A stretch of 20,711 nt of DNA from CAZGSG01 sp964528095. GTDB lineage: Bacteria > Bacteroidota > Bacteroidia > Chitinophagales > Chitinophagaceae. Position 1 is the first letter of the stretch. The number at the start of each line of letters is the position of its first letter. The stretch is from the NCBI GenBank assembly GCA_964528095.1, contig CAZGSG010000085.1, positions 1 through 20,711 of the forward strand, given 5' to 3'. The translations under genes were made by a program, and so were the position numbers. Below the pieces are notes generated by a model that saw only the letters and a list, made by a program, of their open reading frames with translations, was not told the DNA's origin and did not search any database. Of the stretch, positions 1 through 6,133 are shown piece after piece.

Positions 1-1410
1 AACGATCGGGGAACGGGGTTGCAATTCATCTTCTGAATCTTCTTCATCATCTTCCTCCATTTCCATTTGTTTCTCCATGTCAATGAACTCAACATCGAAG
101 CCGAATTCACTTGCCACGAGCTCAATGACCTCTGCATCCAGGCGCTGGTTGATAGACACCATGATGCCCAGTCCCATACACTTGCTGATCACGTCCGCAA
201 AACTTACATCCATCAGGTTAGCAAGCTCGCTCACGCTGATGAATTCCGTCAACTGCAGTTTATTATCTTCCATTGCTTCGCCCTGCGCGTCAGCAATTCC
301 CTGTCTTTTTTCTCTGCGTAATTTTTTGAGGTTCTTACCACCACCACGTCCACCGCCGCTTAATTTGGCTTGTGTTTCCTGGATCTTCCGCTGAATTTCC
401 TTTTCATCGATCAGTTTATCCTCGCGACGGGCAAAGCCTCCACCTGCACCACGCTGATTTGGACGATTTCCGCCGGTACCACCACCCCTGTTAGGCTGGT
501 TATTGTTGCGATTGAAACCTCCGCCGCCCTGCTGGCCACCGCCACCTTGTTGTGGTCGCATGCCCCTGTTCTGCGTATTATCTGTTTTAACCTCTTTTTT
601 CTCAATCGGAATACGTTTACGTTTTCTTTTTTCGTCTGCTTTAGGTCTTGTATCGTTATCTACAGGGAGTTCGATCTTTCCTAAGATCTTAGGTCCTTCT
701 ATTTTATCGGCTTTGATATTTTCTATAACAAGTGGCGCGTCTTCTTCCGGCTCTTCCTGTTTAGCAATTTCCTCTTCTTTTGGTTTCACCTCTTCCTCAG
801 CCTTCGCTACTACTTCTTCTTTCTTTTGTTTTTTAACAGGCTCGGCTACCGGCGTTTCTTCTTTTTTTACCGGAGTTTCTTCTACTTTTTTCTTAACGAC
901 TTTTTTAGGTCTTGTGGAAGAATCGATGGTAGAAAGGTCGATCTTGTCTACCACTTTGGGCCGGTCGATCTGTTGTACTTCCACCTTCACAATCTCTTCT
1001 TTCTTCTCTTCTACCTTTTCTTTTTCCTCTTCCTTAGCTATTACAGGTTCTTCCTTTGGTGGCTCCTCTTTTTTGACCTCTTCCTTGGGAAGTTCTTCTT
1101 TTTTCGGCTCCTCTTTTTTGACAGGCGCTTTCTTTTCTTCTTTTTTGAAGTTGATCTCTTCCTCTTCTTTTTTCTTTTTAGCCTCTGCCGAACCTTTGGG
1201 TAGGTCTACCTGATCGCTCTTTGCCTTGGCAGCTTTATCCCCCTGGAATTCTTGCTGCAAAGCACGGAACATGTCCTCCGTCAGTTTAGACGTAGGCTTT
1301 AAGTCATCTTTGGAAAATCCTTTACTGATCAGGAAACTAATTAGTGTTTCCTGGCCAATATTGAAATCTTTTGCCGCTCCTAATAACCTTGGAAGTTTTA
1401 ATTCTGCCAT
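1..1410 (-). CDS. infB: Translation initiation factor IF-2, N-terminal part (C-terminus beyond the left edge)
   Basis: IF-2 is the GTPase that places initiator tRNA on the 30S subunit and drives subunit joining. Only the first 470 codons are in the window. The reading frame starts at the ATG complementary to 1408-1410 (protein begins MAELKLPRLLGAAKDFNIGQ) and is open to the edge. In order: a short helical N-terminal domain (about residues 1-55), a long Lys/Glu-rich linker (about 70-270), a Gly/Asn/Arg/Gln-rich stretch (about 280-360), and the conserved IF2_N module with a typical LTEFISVSELANLMDVS segment (about 380-440). The last visible residues, RSPIV, normally sit just before the VTVMGHVDHGKT P-loop, so the GTPase core lies outside. 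The start is 62 bases downstream of nusA in the usual rimP-nusA-infB order. It is cut only by the window edge, and nothing suggests a pseudogene. Confidence 0.96.
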   Translation of the reverse strand, partial: MAELKLPRLLGAAKDFNIGQETLISFLISKGFSKDDLKPTSKLTEDMFRALQQEFQGDKAAKAKSDQVDLPKGSAEAKKKKEEEEINFKKEEKKAPVKKEEPKKEELPKEEVKKEEPPKEEPVIAKEEEKEKVEEKKEEIVKVEVQQIDRPKVVDKIDLSTIDSSTRPKKVVKKKVEETPVKKEETPVAEPVKKQKKEEVVAKAEEEVKPKEEEIAKQEEPEEDAPLVIENIKADKIEGPKILGKIELPVDNDTRPKADEKRKRKRIPIEKKEVKTDNTQNRGMRPQQGGGGQQGGGGFNRNNNQPNRGGGTGGNRPNQRGAGGGFARREDKLIDEKEIQRKIQETQAKLSGGGRGGGKNLKKLRREKRQGIADAQGEAMEDNKLQLTEFISVSELANLMDVSFADVISKCMGLGIMVSINQRLDAEVIELVASEFGFDVEFIDMEKQMEMEEDDEEDSEDELQPRSPIV

Positions 1411-1472
1411 TCAGTGTTTTTAATTATTGTACAAATTTGATAGAGTGACCATTCACACTATTCAAACCCGTA

Positions 1473-2720
1473 TTATTCTTTTTTAAATTCTTCTTCCAGC
1501 ACTTTTCTAACATCCGCAATTGTTTCCTTTTCCAGGTCAGTCCTGCGCTCCAGTTCTTCTGCTGTCAGATTCAACACGCTTCTTGCGGTATCACAACCAA
1601 CACGTTTCAGTTCATCAATGATCCATGTTTCAATCTCATCGCTAAATTCATCAAGGTCGATATCGAATTCGGCGGTTTCTTCTTCTGTATCGCGGTACAC
1701 GTCAAGTTCATATCCTGTCAGTTCGCAGGCCAGTTTTATATTTACCCCCCGGCGTCCTATTGCTAAGGATACCTGATCAGGTTTCAGGTAAACACTCGCG
1801 TGTTTACTTTCCTGGTTCAGGTTCATACTGGTGATCTTGGCCGGTGTCAATGCACGCTGTATGAGCAGCTGGGTATTACTGGTCCAGTTGATCACGTCGA
1901 TATTTTCATTTTTCAATTCCCGAACAATTCCATGTATCCGGCTTCCTTTCATTCCCACGCAGGCACCTACGGGGTCAATACGGTCATCATAAGATTCTAC
2001 CGCCACTTTTGCTCTTTCACCCGGATCACGCACGATTTTTTTGATGACGATCAGGCCATCAAAAATTTCAGGTACTTCTATTTCCAATAATTTAGCCAGA
2101 AACTCAGGCGAAGTACGGGAAAGAATGATAACCGGGCTATTATTTTTCATATCTACTTTCTTCACCACAGCACGGATGTTCTCTCCTTTTTTGAAATAGT
2201 CCTGGGGTATTTGCTCACTTTTGGGCAGGATCAGCTCATTTCCTTCTTCATCGAGTAATAAGATCTCTTTTTTCCACACCTGGTATACTTCGGCACTGAT
2301 GATCTCTCCGGCTCTGTCGCCGTATTTTTTTGCCAGTACATTCTTTTTAAGGTCGCTGATACGGCTGGCCAGTGTTTGTTTGGCTGCAAGAATTGCACGA
2401 CGTCCAAAATCGTAGAGGTCTATTTCCTGGTAAAGTTCTTCTCCAACTTCGAAATCCGGTTCTATTTTAGTAGCATCTGTATATCCAACCTGGGCAAGCG
2501 GATCTTCAACCTGGCCATCTTCCACGATCATTCGACGGCGGATGATCTCAAGGTCACCTTTTTCAGCGTTCACAATTACGTCAAAATTCTCATCACTGCC
2601 ATATTTTTTACGCAGGAGGGTCTTGAATACATCTTCCACCACTTTCATCATTGTGGGGCGGTCGATGTTTTCCGCATCTTTAAACTCCTGGAATGCTTCG
2701 ATAAGATTGATACTTGCCAT
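1473..2720 (-). CDS. nusA: Transcription termination/antitermination factor NusA
   Basis: NusA binds RNA polymerase and nascent RNA and tunes pausing, termination and antitermination. At 415 residues it has the short form without the long C-terminal repeats of enterobacteria. Visible domains: the N-terminal polymerase-binding domain (about 1-130), an S1 domain (about 135-200), KH1 with GACVGMKGSRIHGIVREL (about 252-269), KH2 with SLAIGRRGVNIKLACELTG (about 318-336), and a small acidic, helix-hairpin-helix-like C-terminal region (about 362-412). The ATG is complementary to 2718-2720. It lies 120 bases downstream of rimP and 62 bases upstream of infB on the same strand, the conserved order across bacteria, so the three genes are probably co-transcribed. 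No unusual residues were seen in the KH motifs. Confidence 0.97.
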   Translation of the reverse strand: MASINLIEAFQEFKDAENIDRPTMMKVVEDVFKTLLRKKYGSDENFDVIVNAEKGDLEIIRRRMIVEDGQVEDPLAQVGYTDATKIEPDFEVGEELYQEIDLYDFGRRAILAAKQTLASRISDLKKNVLAKKYGDRAGEIISAEVYQVWKKEILLLDEEGNELILPKSEQIPQDYFKKGENIRAVVKKVDMKNNSPVIILSRTSPEFLAKLLEIEVPEIFDGLIVIKKIVRDPGERAKVAVESYDDRIDPVGACVGMKGSRIHGIVRELKNENIDVINWTSNTQLLIQRALTPAKITSMNLNQESKHASVYLKPDQVSLAIGRRGVNIKLACELTGYELDVYRDTEEETAEFDIDLDEFSDEIETWIIDELKRVGCDTARSVLNLTAEELERRTDLEKETIADVRKVLEEEFKKE

Positions 2721-2805
2721 AAACCTAAAATTTGAAATGGGAGACCCGCGTTTAACCGCCGGTCTTTAAAATTTAATTTGAATTTTTAATGTTTTTAATG
2801 TTTCC

Positions 2806-2836
2806 CTGCGGGGACTGATACAATTTGTCTCCGCAG
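2806..2836 (-). repeat. Hairpin in the rimP-nusA spacer
   Basis: A 10-bp inverted repeat (2806-2815 with 2827-2836, 9 of 10 positions complementary) with an 11-base loop sits just after the rimP stop codon. On the transcribed (minus) strand the one imperfect position is an A-C mismatch. There is no U-tract directly after the stem, so a full terminator is unlikely. It may be a processing or stability element between rimP and nusA. Confidence 0.4.
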
Positions 2837-2840
2837 ACTT

Positions 2841-3311
2841 TTAAAATTTAACCTGAACCTTGATCATCTTTATATCAGCTAAGGGGAGTGTATGGGTGAT
2901 CACTTCCTTTTTCTTTCCTTTCCCTTTTTCCTCTTCTACCACTATTTCCGTTTCTATAGCACTGATCAGCTTCCCTTCTATTTTACTGCCGTCATTCATA
3001 ACTACCTCTATATACCGGCCAATATTTTTCTGGTATTGTCGAAAAAGCCTCAAAGGTTCGTCCAGGCCGGGTGATGAAACCTCTAAAGAGAAATCACCGC
3101 CAGGAAAAAACGCATTTTCTTCCAGGTCCCGGTACAGTTTCCGGTTATACTGGATAAGCCTGCTGAGACTCATTCCGGTGTCCGAATCCAGGAAAACCTT
3201 CACATTATTCGTGGGCTTGATACGGATCTCCACCAAAAAAACATCTGGTTCGGCTTCGATCAGAACTTCCATTTTTGCCGTGAGCGCCTTTATTTGATCT
3301 TCAATGTTCAT
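2841..3311 (-). CDS. rimP: Ribosome maturation factor RimP
   Basis: RimP assists late assembly of the 30S subunit. The 156-residue product has the normal length and two-domain layout. The N-terminal alpha/beta domain carries the family motifs as DSDTGMSLS (about 42-50) and FSLEVSSPGLDEPL (about 74-87, matching the canonical LEVSSPGxDRPL). The C-terminal Sm-like domain follows from about residue 95 (GRYIEV...KIEGKLI). The Lys/Glu/Gly insertion at about 126-136 is a low-complexity loop. The ATG is complementary to 3309-3311. It is the first gene of the rimP-nusA-infB operon. A promoter-like element and a perfect 12-bp hairpin lie in the short leader ahead of it. Confidence 0.96.
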   Translation of the reverse strand: MNIEDQIKALTAKMEVLIEAEPDVFLVEIRIKPTNNVKVFLDSDTGMSLSRLIQYNRKLYRDLEENAFFPGGDFSLEVSSPGLDEPLRLFRQYQKNIGRYIEVVMNDGSKIEGKLISAIETEIVVEEEKGKGKKKEVITHTLPLADIKMIKVQVKF

Positions 3312-3324
3312 AGCTGCTAAATAG

Positions 3325-3352
3325 AAGAAGGGAACGCTTCCGTTCCCTTCTT
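3325..3352 (-). repeat. Perfect 12-bp hairpin in the rimP leader
   Basis: The arms 3325-3336 and 3341-3352 are perfectly complementary around the 4-base loop CTTC. The hairpin lies between the promoter-like element at 3369-3401 and the rimP start codon, so it would occupy much of the 5' leader. The minus-strand continuation is CTATTTAGCAG, which is not a proper U-tract. A leader regulatory or stability role is therefore more likely than simple termination. Confidence 0.6.
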
Positions 3353-3368
3353 ACTTCTAATTCCACTG

Positions 3369-3401
3369 CAAATGTAAGGTAAATCGCCTATTCGTTCCAA
3401 A
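3369..3401 (-). promoter_or_regulatory. Candidate Bacteroidota-type promoter of rimP-nusA-infB
   Basis: Read on the minus strand, TACATTTG (3376-3369) matches the TAnnTTTG -7 element exactly. A TTTG (3401-3398) lies 21 bases upstream of it, within the known tolerance for the -33 element. Transcription would start near 3362, about 50 bases ahead of the rimP ATG. Confidence 0.55.
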
Positions 3402-3435
3402 TTCTGCAGCCGTATTGAGGGAGATTTTTAAAATT

Positions 3436-3461
3436 CCGGCCAGCGCTGTTTCGCCGGCCGG
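3436..3461. repeat. GC-rich inverted repeat between rimP and 3544
   Basis: CCGGCC (3436-3441) and GGCCGG (3456-3461) are complementary around a 14-base GC-rich loop. This is a conspicuous GC island in otherwise AT-rich intergenic DNA between two divergent genes. No function can be assigned. Confidence 0.3.
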
Positions 3462-3528
3462 TAGCTGCTGTCCACCGGTCTTTAACGAAGTTTTTAGGAC
3501 CTGGGAAGCTCAATTATTTTTTGAATTG

Positions 3529-3536
3529 TAGCTTTG
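3529..3536 (+). promoter_or_regulatory. Candidate -7 element just before the 3544 gene
   Basis: TAGCTTTG fits TAnnTTTG exactly and ends 7 bases before the ATG at 3544. No good -33 TTTG stands at the usual distance. If the element is used, the transcript would have almost no 5' leader. Confidence 0.35.
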
Positions 3537-3543
3537 TAGCATC

Positions 3544-3780
3544 ATGTTAAAATATCTCTTATACGCATTGCTGATCTGGTTCCTGTATAAATTTATTTTC
3601 GGGTTTATAATACCTGTATATAAGACCACCCGTGAGGTGAAGAAGAAATTCAGGGAAATGCATGACCAGATGCAGGAAAGGGCCAATCCTAACAGCCAGT
3701 TTACGCAAAAACCTGCTACCCCGCCAACTGCAGAAAAGAAGCCCTCAGGTGATTATATTGATTTTGAAGAGATCAAATAA
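3544..3780 (+). CDS. Small membrane-anchored protein, DUF4834-like
   Basis: A 78-residue protein with one hydrophobic N-terminal segment (about residues 1-26, MLKYLLYALLIWFLYKFIFG). A basic, charged helical stretch follows (about 30-48, TREVKKKFREMHDQMQE), then a Pro/Lys-rich linker and a C-terminal DYIDFEEIK. This layout, with the acidic DFEE-type tail, resembles the DUF4834 family of small Bacteroidota membrane proteins, which has no known function. I assign it from memory of the pattern, so the family name is tentative. The likely topology is one TM helix with the tail in the cytoplasm. It is divergent from rimP and probably a single-gene unit. Confidence 0.8.
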   Translation: MLKYLLYALLIWFLYKFIFGFIIPVYKTTREVKKKFREMHDQMQERANPNSQFTQKPATPPTAEKKPSGDYIDFEEIK

Positions 3781-4082
3781 ACAGTTCAAAAAATTCAGAA
3801 CCCTGTTTGTACGATTGTGCTATCGCTCTTCATAATTAAACCATCAGGATAACCTGTACCGGAATAAATTATCAGCCTTCCCAGGAGTTTTATTGTAAAG
3901 ATTTTTATAGATAATATTAATCTACTAAATTTGTAGACTAATAGGTTTTTTATACTGGCGTTTATAACAATTGTTCGTATTTACAATTCAGTCCGCTAAA
4001 TAATCTTTTCCGTCACAGGATTTATTATTGGATTTTTTTGTAAATTTTGATTGTCTTAATTTCCGTTTAAACTTTCTGCTGT
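3781..4082. other. AT-rich intergenic region ahead of the sigma factor gene
   Basis: About 300 bases without a convincing gene. The recognisable structure is the dyad at 3916-3942 over a promoter-like TAAATTTG. Long T and A runs follow up to the sigma gene. No terminator for the upstream small gene was recognised. Confidence 0.6.
3916..3942 (+). promoter_or_regulatory. Dyad overlapping a candidate -7 box upstream of the sigma factor gene
   Basis: Arms 3916-3925 and 3933-3942 are complementary at 9 of 10 positions around a 7-base centre. TAAATTTG (3926-3933), an exact TAnnTTTG match, fills the centre. No good -33 TTTG is present at 19 bases (only a T-run). A dyad over the -7 box is a typical place for an operator. 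Confidence 0.4.
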
Positions 4083-4676
4083 TTGGGTGATTTTAAATTG
4101 AATAATGAAAAGGATCTGCTGCAACAGGTCGCTACTGGCAATGAGGCTTCTTTTGTCAAATTGTTCCATCATTATCATCCTTCTATTTACAGCGTGGCAA
4201 TAAAACTGCTGCATAATCCCGTTCTCGCAGAAGAACTTGTTCAGGATGTATTTCTGAAAATCTGGCAGAAACGCGAGCTTCTTCCAGAGGTTGAATTTTT
4301 TGCAGCCTTTCTGCACAAAGTAGCTGAAAATGTTATTTACCCTGCAATAAGAAAACAACTCACGAAAGAAAAAAATGAAAGTTTATTTAAAGCCAGCCAG
4401 GACAGTTTTGTAAGTAGTACGGACATGTTCCTCAATAAAGAGTATGCGGAAATATTACATAATGCCGTCAGGCAGTTACCCGACAAACAAAAACAGACAT
4501 ATATCCTGATCAAAGAAGAAGGCTTGAAGAGGGACCAGGTTGCCGCCCAGATGAAAGTGTCGCAGGAAACTGTAAAATCCAATCTCGAACAGGCTATGAA
4601 AAAAATACGGGCCTATTGTATTGCAAAAATTGATATGAATATTATCCTCTTAGTCGCCTGTCCCTGTTTTTTATAA
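4083..4676 (+). CDS. ECF RNA polymerase sigma factor (FecI-like)
   Basis: A small sigma-70 family factor that would direct RNA polymerase to the SusC/SusD locus downstream. Region 2 spans about residues 22-90 (FVKLFHHYHPSIYSVAI, then ELVQDVFLKIWQKR), and region 4 about 125-177 (LPDKQKQTYILIKEEGLKRDQVA with the helix-turn-helix VSQETVKSNLEQAMKKI). Length (up to 197) is normal for the FecI-like sigma factors expanded in Bacteroidota. No ATG is available in frame. A stop lies at 4068, and the candidates are TTG at 4083 or TTG at 4098, so the start is uncertain by five codons. The C-terminus ends in a hydrophobic stretch, NIILLVACPCFL, beyond region 4. The FecR-type gene follows after 89 bases. 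Confidence 0.92.
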   Translation: MGDFKLNNEKDLLQQVATGNEASFVKLFHHYHPSIYSVAIKLLHNPVLAEELVQDVFLKIWQKRELLPEVEFFAAFLHKVAENVIYPAIRKQLTKEKNESLFKASQDSFVSSTDMFLNKEYAEILHNAVRQLPDKQKQTYILIKEEGLKRDQVAAQMKVSQETVKSNLEQAMKKIRAYCIAKIDMNIILLVACPCFL

Positions 4677-4715
4677 ATATTTCCCATTCTCATACCCCCA
4701 AACACTTCTGTAGCG

Positions 4716-4743
4716 CATCTATATAGATGTAAGCAAGTCTTGC
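4716..4743. repeat. Two adjacent palindromes between the sigma and FecR genes
   Basis: CATCTATATAGATG (4716-4729) is a perfect 14-base palindrome. GCAAG-T-CTTGC (4733-4743) follows after three bases as a perfect 5-bp inverted repeat around one base. They lie 23 bases ahead of the anti-sigma start codon, where an operator or mRNA structure could affect it. Confidence 0.5.
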
Positions 4744-4765
4744 TGATCCTATTAAATTCAATTTT

Positions 4766-5980
4766 ATGACGCAACAGGAGCGCCTTCGCTATTTGTTTGA
4801 CCGGTGTATGAGCAAAACAGTTACGCCTGAAGAACAGGAAGAATTAAAGGAACTATTGCTGTTGCCGCAAAATGAAGAATTGTCCAGAAGATTGATCAGC
4901 GAGTCAATGCTTTCTGAAAATGAATACCGATTGCCCCCGTCAGCCGCTAATAACATATTAGCCGCCATATTTAATTCACAGAAAGAAGATGAACAAGGAA
5001 CAGTGCCGGTGCTGCCATATAAAAAAAGTCGCCGTCCTTTTATCAGATACGCCGCAGCTGCATTGATCTTCGGCCTACTGGCAGGAAGCGTTTATATTTT
5101 ATCAAAGGATGTTGACAAGGCCATTCCTATCGGAAGAAAATTTTCTTCCGTGGATCAGTTGAACACCAGGGATGTATTACCTGGATCCAACCAGGCTGTA
5201 TTAACCCTGGCAAATGGTAAAAAGATCATGCTGAATGATGTGGGAAATGGTAAACTGGCAGAACAGGAACACACAGTTATTATTAATTTAAACGGACAAC
5301 TTTCGTATAAACCAGCGGGTGGTTATGCAGAACAAACAAGTTATAATACCATATCGGTTCCCCGTAAAGGACAGTACCGGCTTGTATTGAGCGATGGTAC
5401 CAGGGTTTGGCTGAATGCCGAATCCACCTTCCGGTATCCGGTTGTTTTTACCGGCAAAGACAGAACGGTAGAACTGAATGGAGAAGGATACTTTGAAGTA
5501 GCCAAGAATCCGGAAAAACCTTTTTATGTTAAAGCCGGTGGCATTAGCGTAATGGCCCTGGGCACTCATTTTAATGTAATGAACTATAATAATGAGGCTT
5601 CGATGGAAGCTACATTATTGGAAGGCCTGGTAAGAGTGACAATGATACATGGAAATGAATGGGGTATTTTAAAACCCGGTCAGCAGGCCTCTTTAAATCG
5701 CAGTACAAATGCGTTTACTACAAAGAGCGCGGATGTAGATGAGGTAATGGCTTGGAAAGATGGTTATTTTCTTTTTAACACTAAAACTTCACTGGAGGCT
5801 GTCATGAGACAGATGGAACGTTGGTATGATATAGAAGTGGTTTTTGAAGGAACAGGATCACGTCAAAATTTTGGCGGTGGCATACAACGATCACTTCCCT
5901 TATCCGGTGTGTTGGCGGTACTGCAACAAAGCGGTATCAAACTCAGGATGAATGGCAGGCAATTAACTATTTTAAAATAA
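4766..5980 (+). CDS. FecR-type anti-sigma factor, membrane-anchored
   Basis: A 404-residue inner-membrane regulator that should hold the neighbouring ECF sigma factor and release it on a signal from the SusC-type receptor. The cytoplasmic N-terminal part (about 1-90) has the short helical anti-sigma pattern (RYLFDRCMSKTVTPEEQEELKELL). One TM helix lies at about 93-112 (IRYAAAALIFGLLAGSVYIL). The periplasmic FecR domain spans about 190-292 (VPRKGQYRLVLSDGTRVWLN, then VELNGEGYFEV and VMALGTHFNV). The C-terminal DUF4974-like domain is at about 340-403 (WYDIEVVFEG, then FGGGIQRSLPLSGVLAVL). The order of sigma factor, FecR and then an STN-containing SusC is the standard arrangement for cell-surface signalling in this phylum. 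Length and domain order are normal. Confidence 0.95.
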   Translation: MTQQERLRYLFDRCMSKTVTPEEQEELKELLLLPQNEELSRRLISESMLSENEYRLPPSAANNILAAIFNSQKEDEQGTVPVLPYKKSRRPFIRYAAAALIFGLLAGSVYILSKDVDKAIPIGRKFSSVDQLNTRDVLPGSNQAVLTLANGKKIMLNDVGNGKLAEQEHTVIINLNGQLSYKPAGGYAEQTSYNTISVPRKGQYRLVLSDGTRVWLNAESTFRYPVVFTGKDRTVELNGEGYFEVAKNPEKPFYVKAGGISVMALGTHFNVMNYNNEASMEATLLEGLVRVTMIHGNEWGILKPGQQASLNRSTNAFTTKSADVDEVMAWKDGYFLFNTKTSLEAVMRQMERWYDIEVVFEGTGSRQNFGGGIQRSLPLSGVLAVLQQSGIKLRMNGRQLTILK

Positions 5981-6050
5981 GCAAACCGATTTATTCATTT
6001 TTAAAACATATACGTTGAATTAAAAAGCTGAGATCATTTGCCTAAAAAAA

Positions 6051-6101
6051 CCGGAGATGCTACGAACACCCCCGGCGGAAGGCAATTAAATACGTTCGTG
6101 G
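6051..6101 (+). promoter_or_regulatory. Structured leader ahead of the SusC-type gene
   Basis: 6051-6075 forms a hairpin (CCGG at 6051-6054 pairing with CCGG at 6072-6075, with further pairs and two A-C mismatches). Bases 6060-6067 (CTACGAAC) are complementary over 8 positions, one a G-U wobble, to 6094-6101 (GTTCGTGG). The second pairing would form a pseudoknot or compete with the top of the hairpin. A TTTG at 6037-6040 just upstream could be an imperfect -7 box, placing the transcript start at the foot of this structure. Confidence 0.4.
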
Positions 6102-6133
6102 AAAAACAATTTTTAACTACCAAAGCCAAAACT

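Noticed and set aside
503..1213. A 236-codon Ser/Phe-rich plus-strand frame
   Set aside because: It is the antisense of the Lys/Glu-rich linker of infB. The odd composition follows directly from AAG/GAA-type codons on the other strand.
1441..1460. 8-bp inverted repeat in the nusA-infB spacer
   Set aside because: It has one mismatch, low GC and no U-tract, so it is too weak to be called a terminator or operator.
6038..6133. N-terminal extension of the SusC-type protein from a TTG
   Set aside because: The stretch coincides with a promoter-like TTTG and with RNA structure, and its translation does not look like a signal peptide. The ATG at 6134 puts the signal peptide near the N-terminus.
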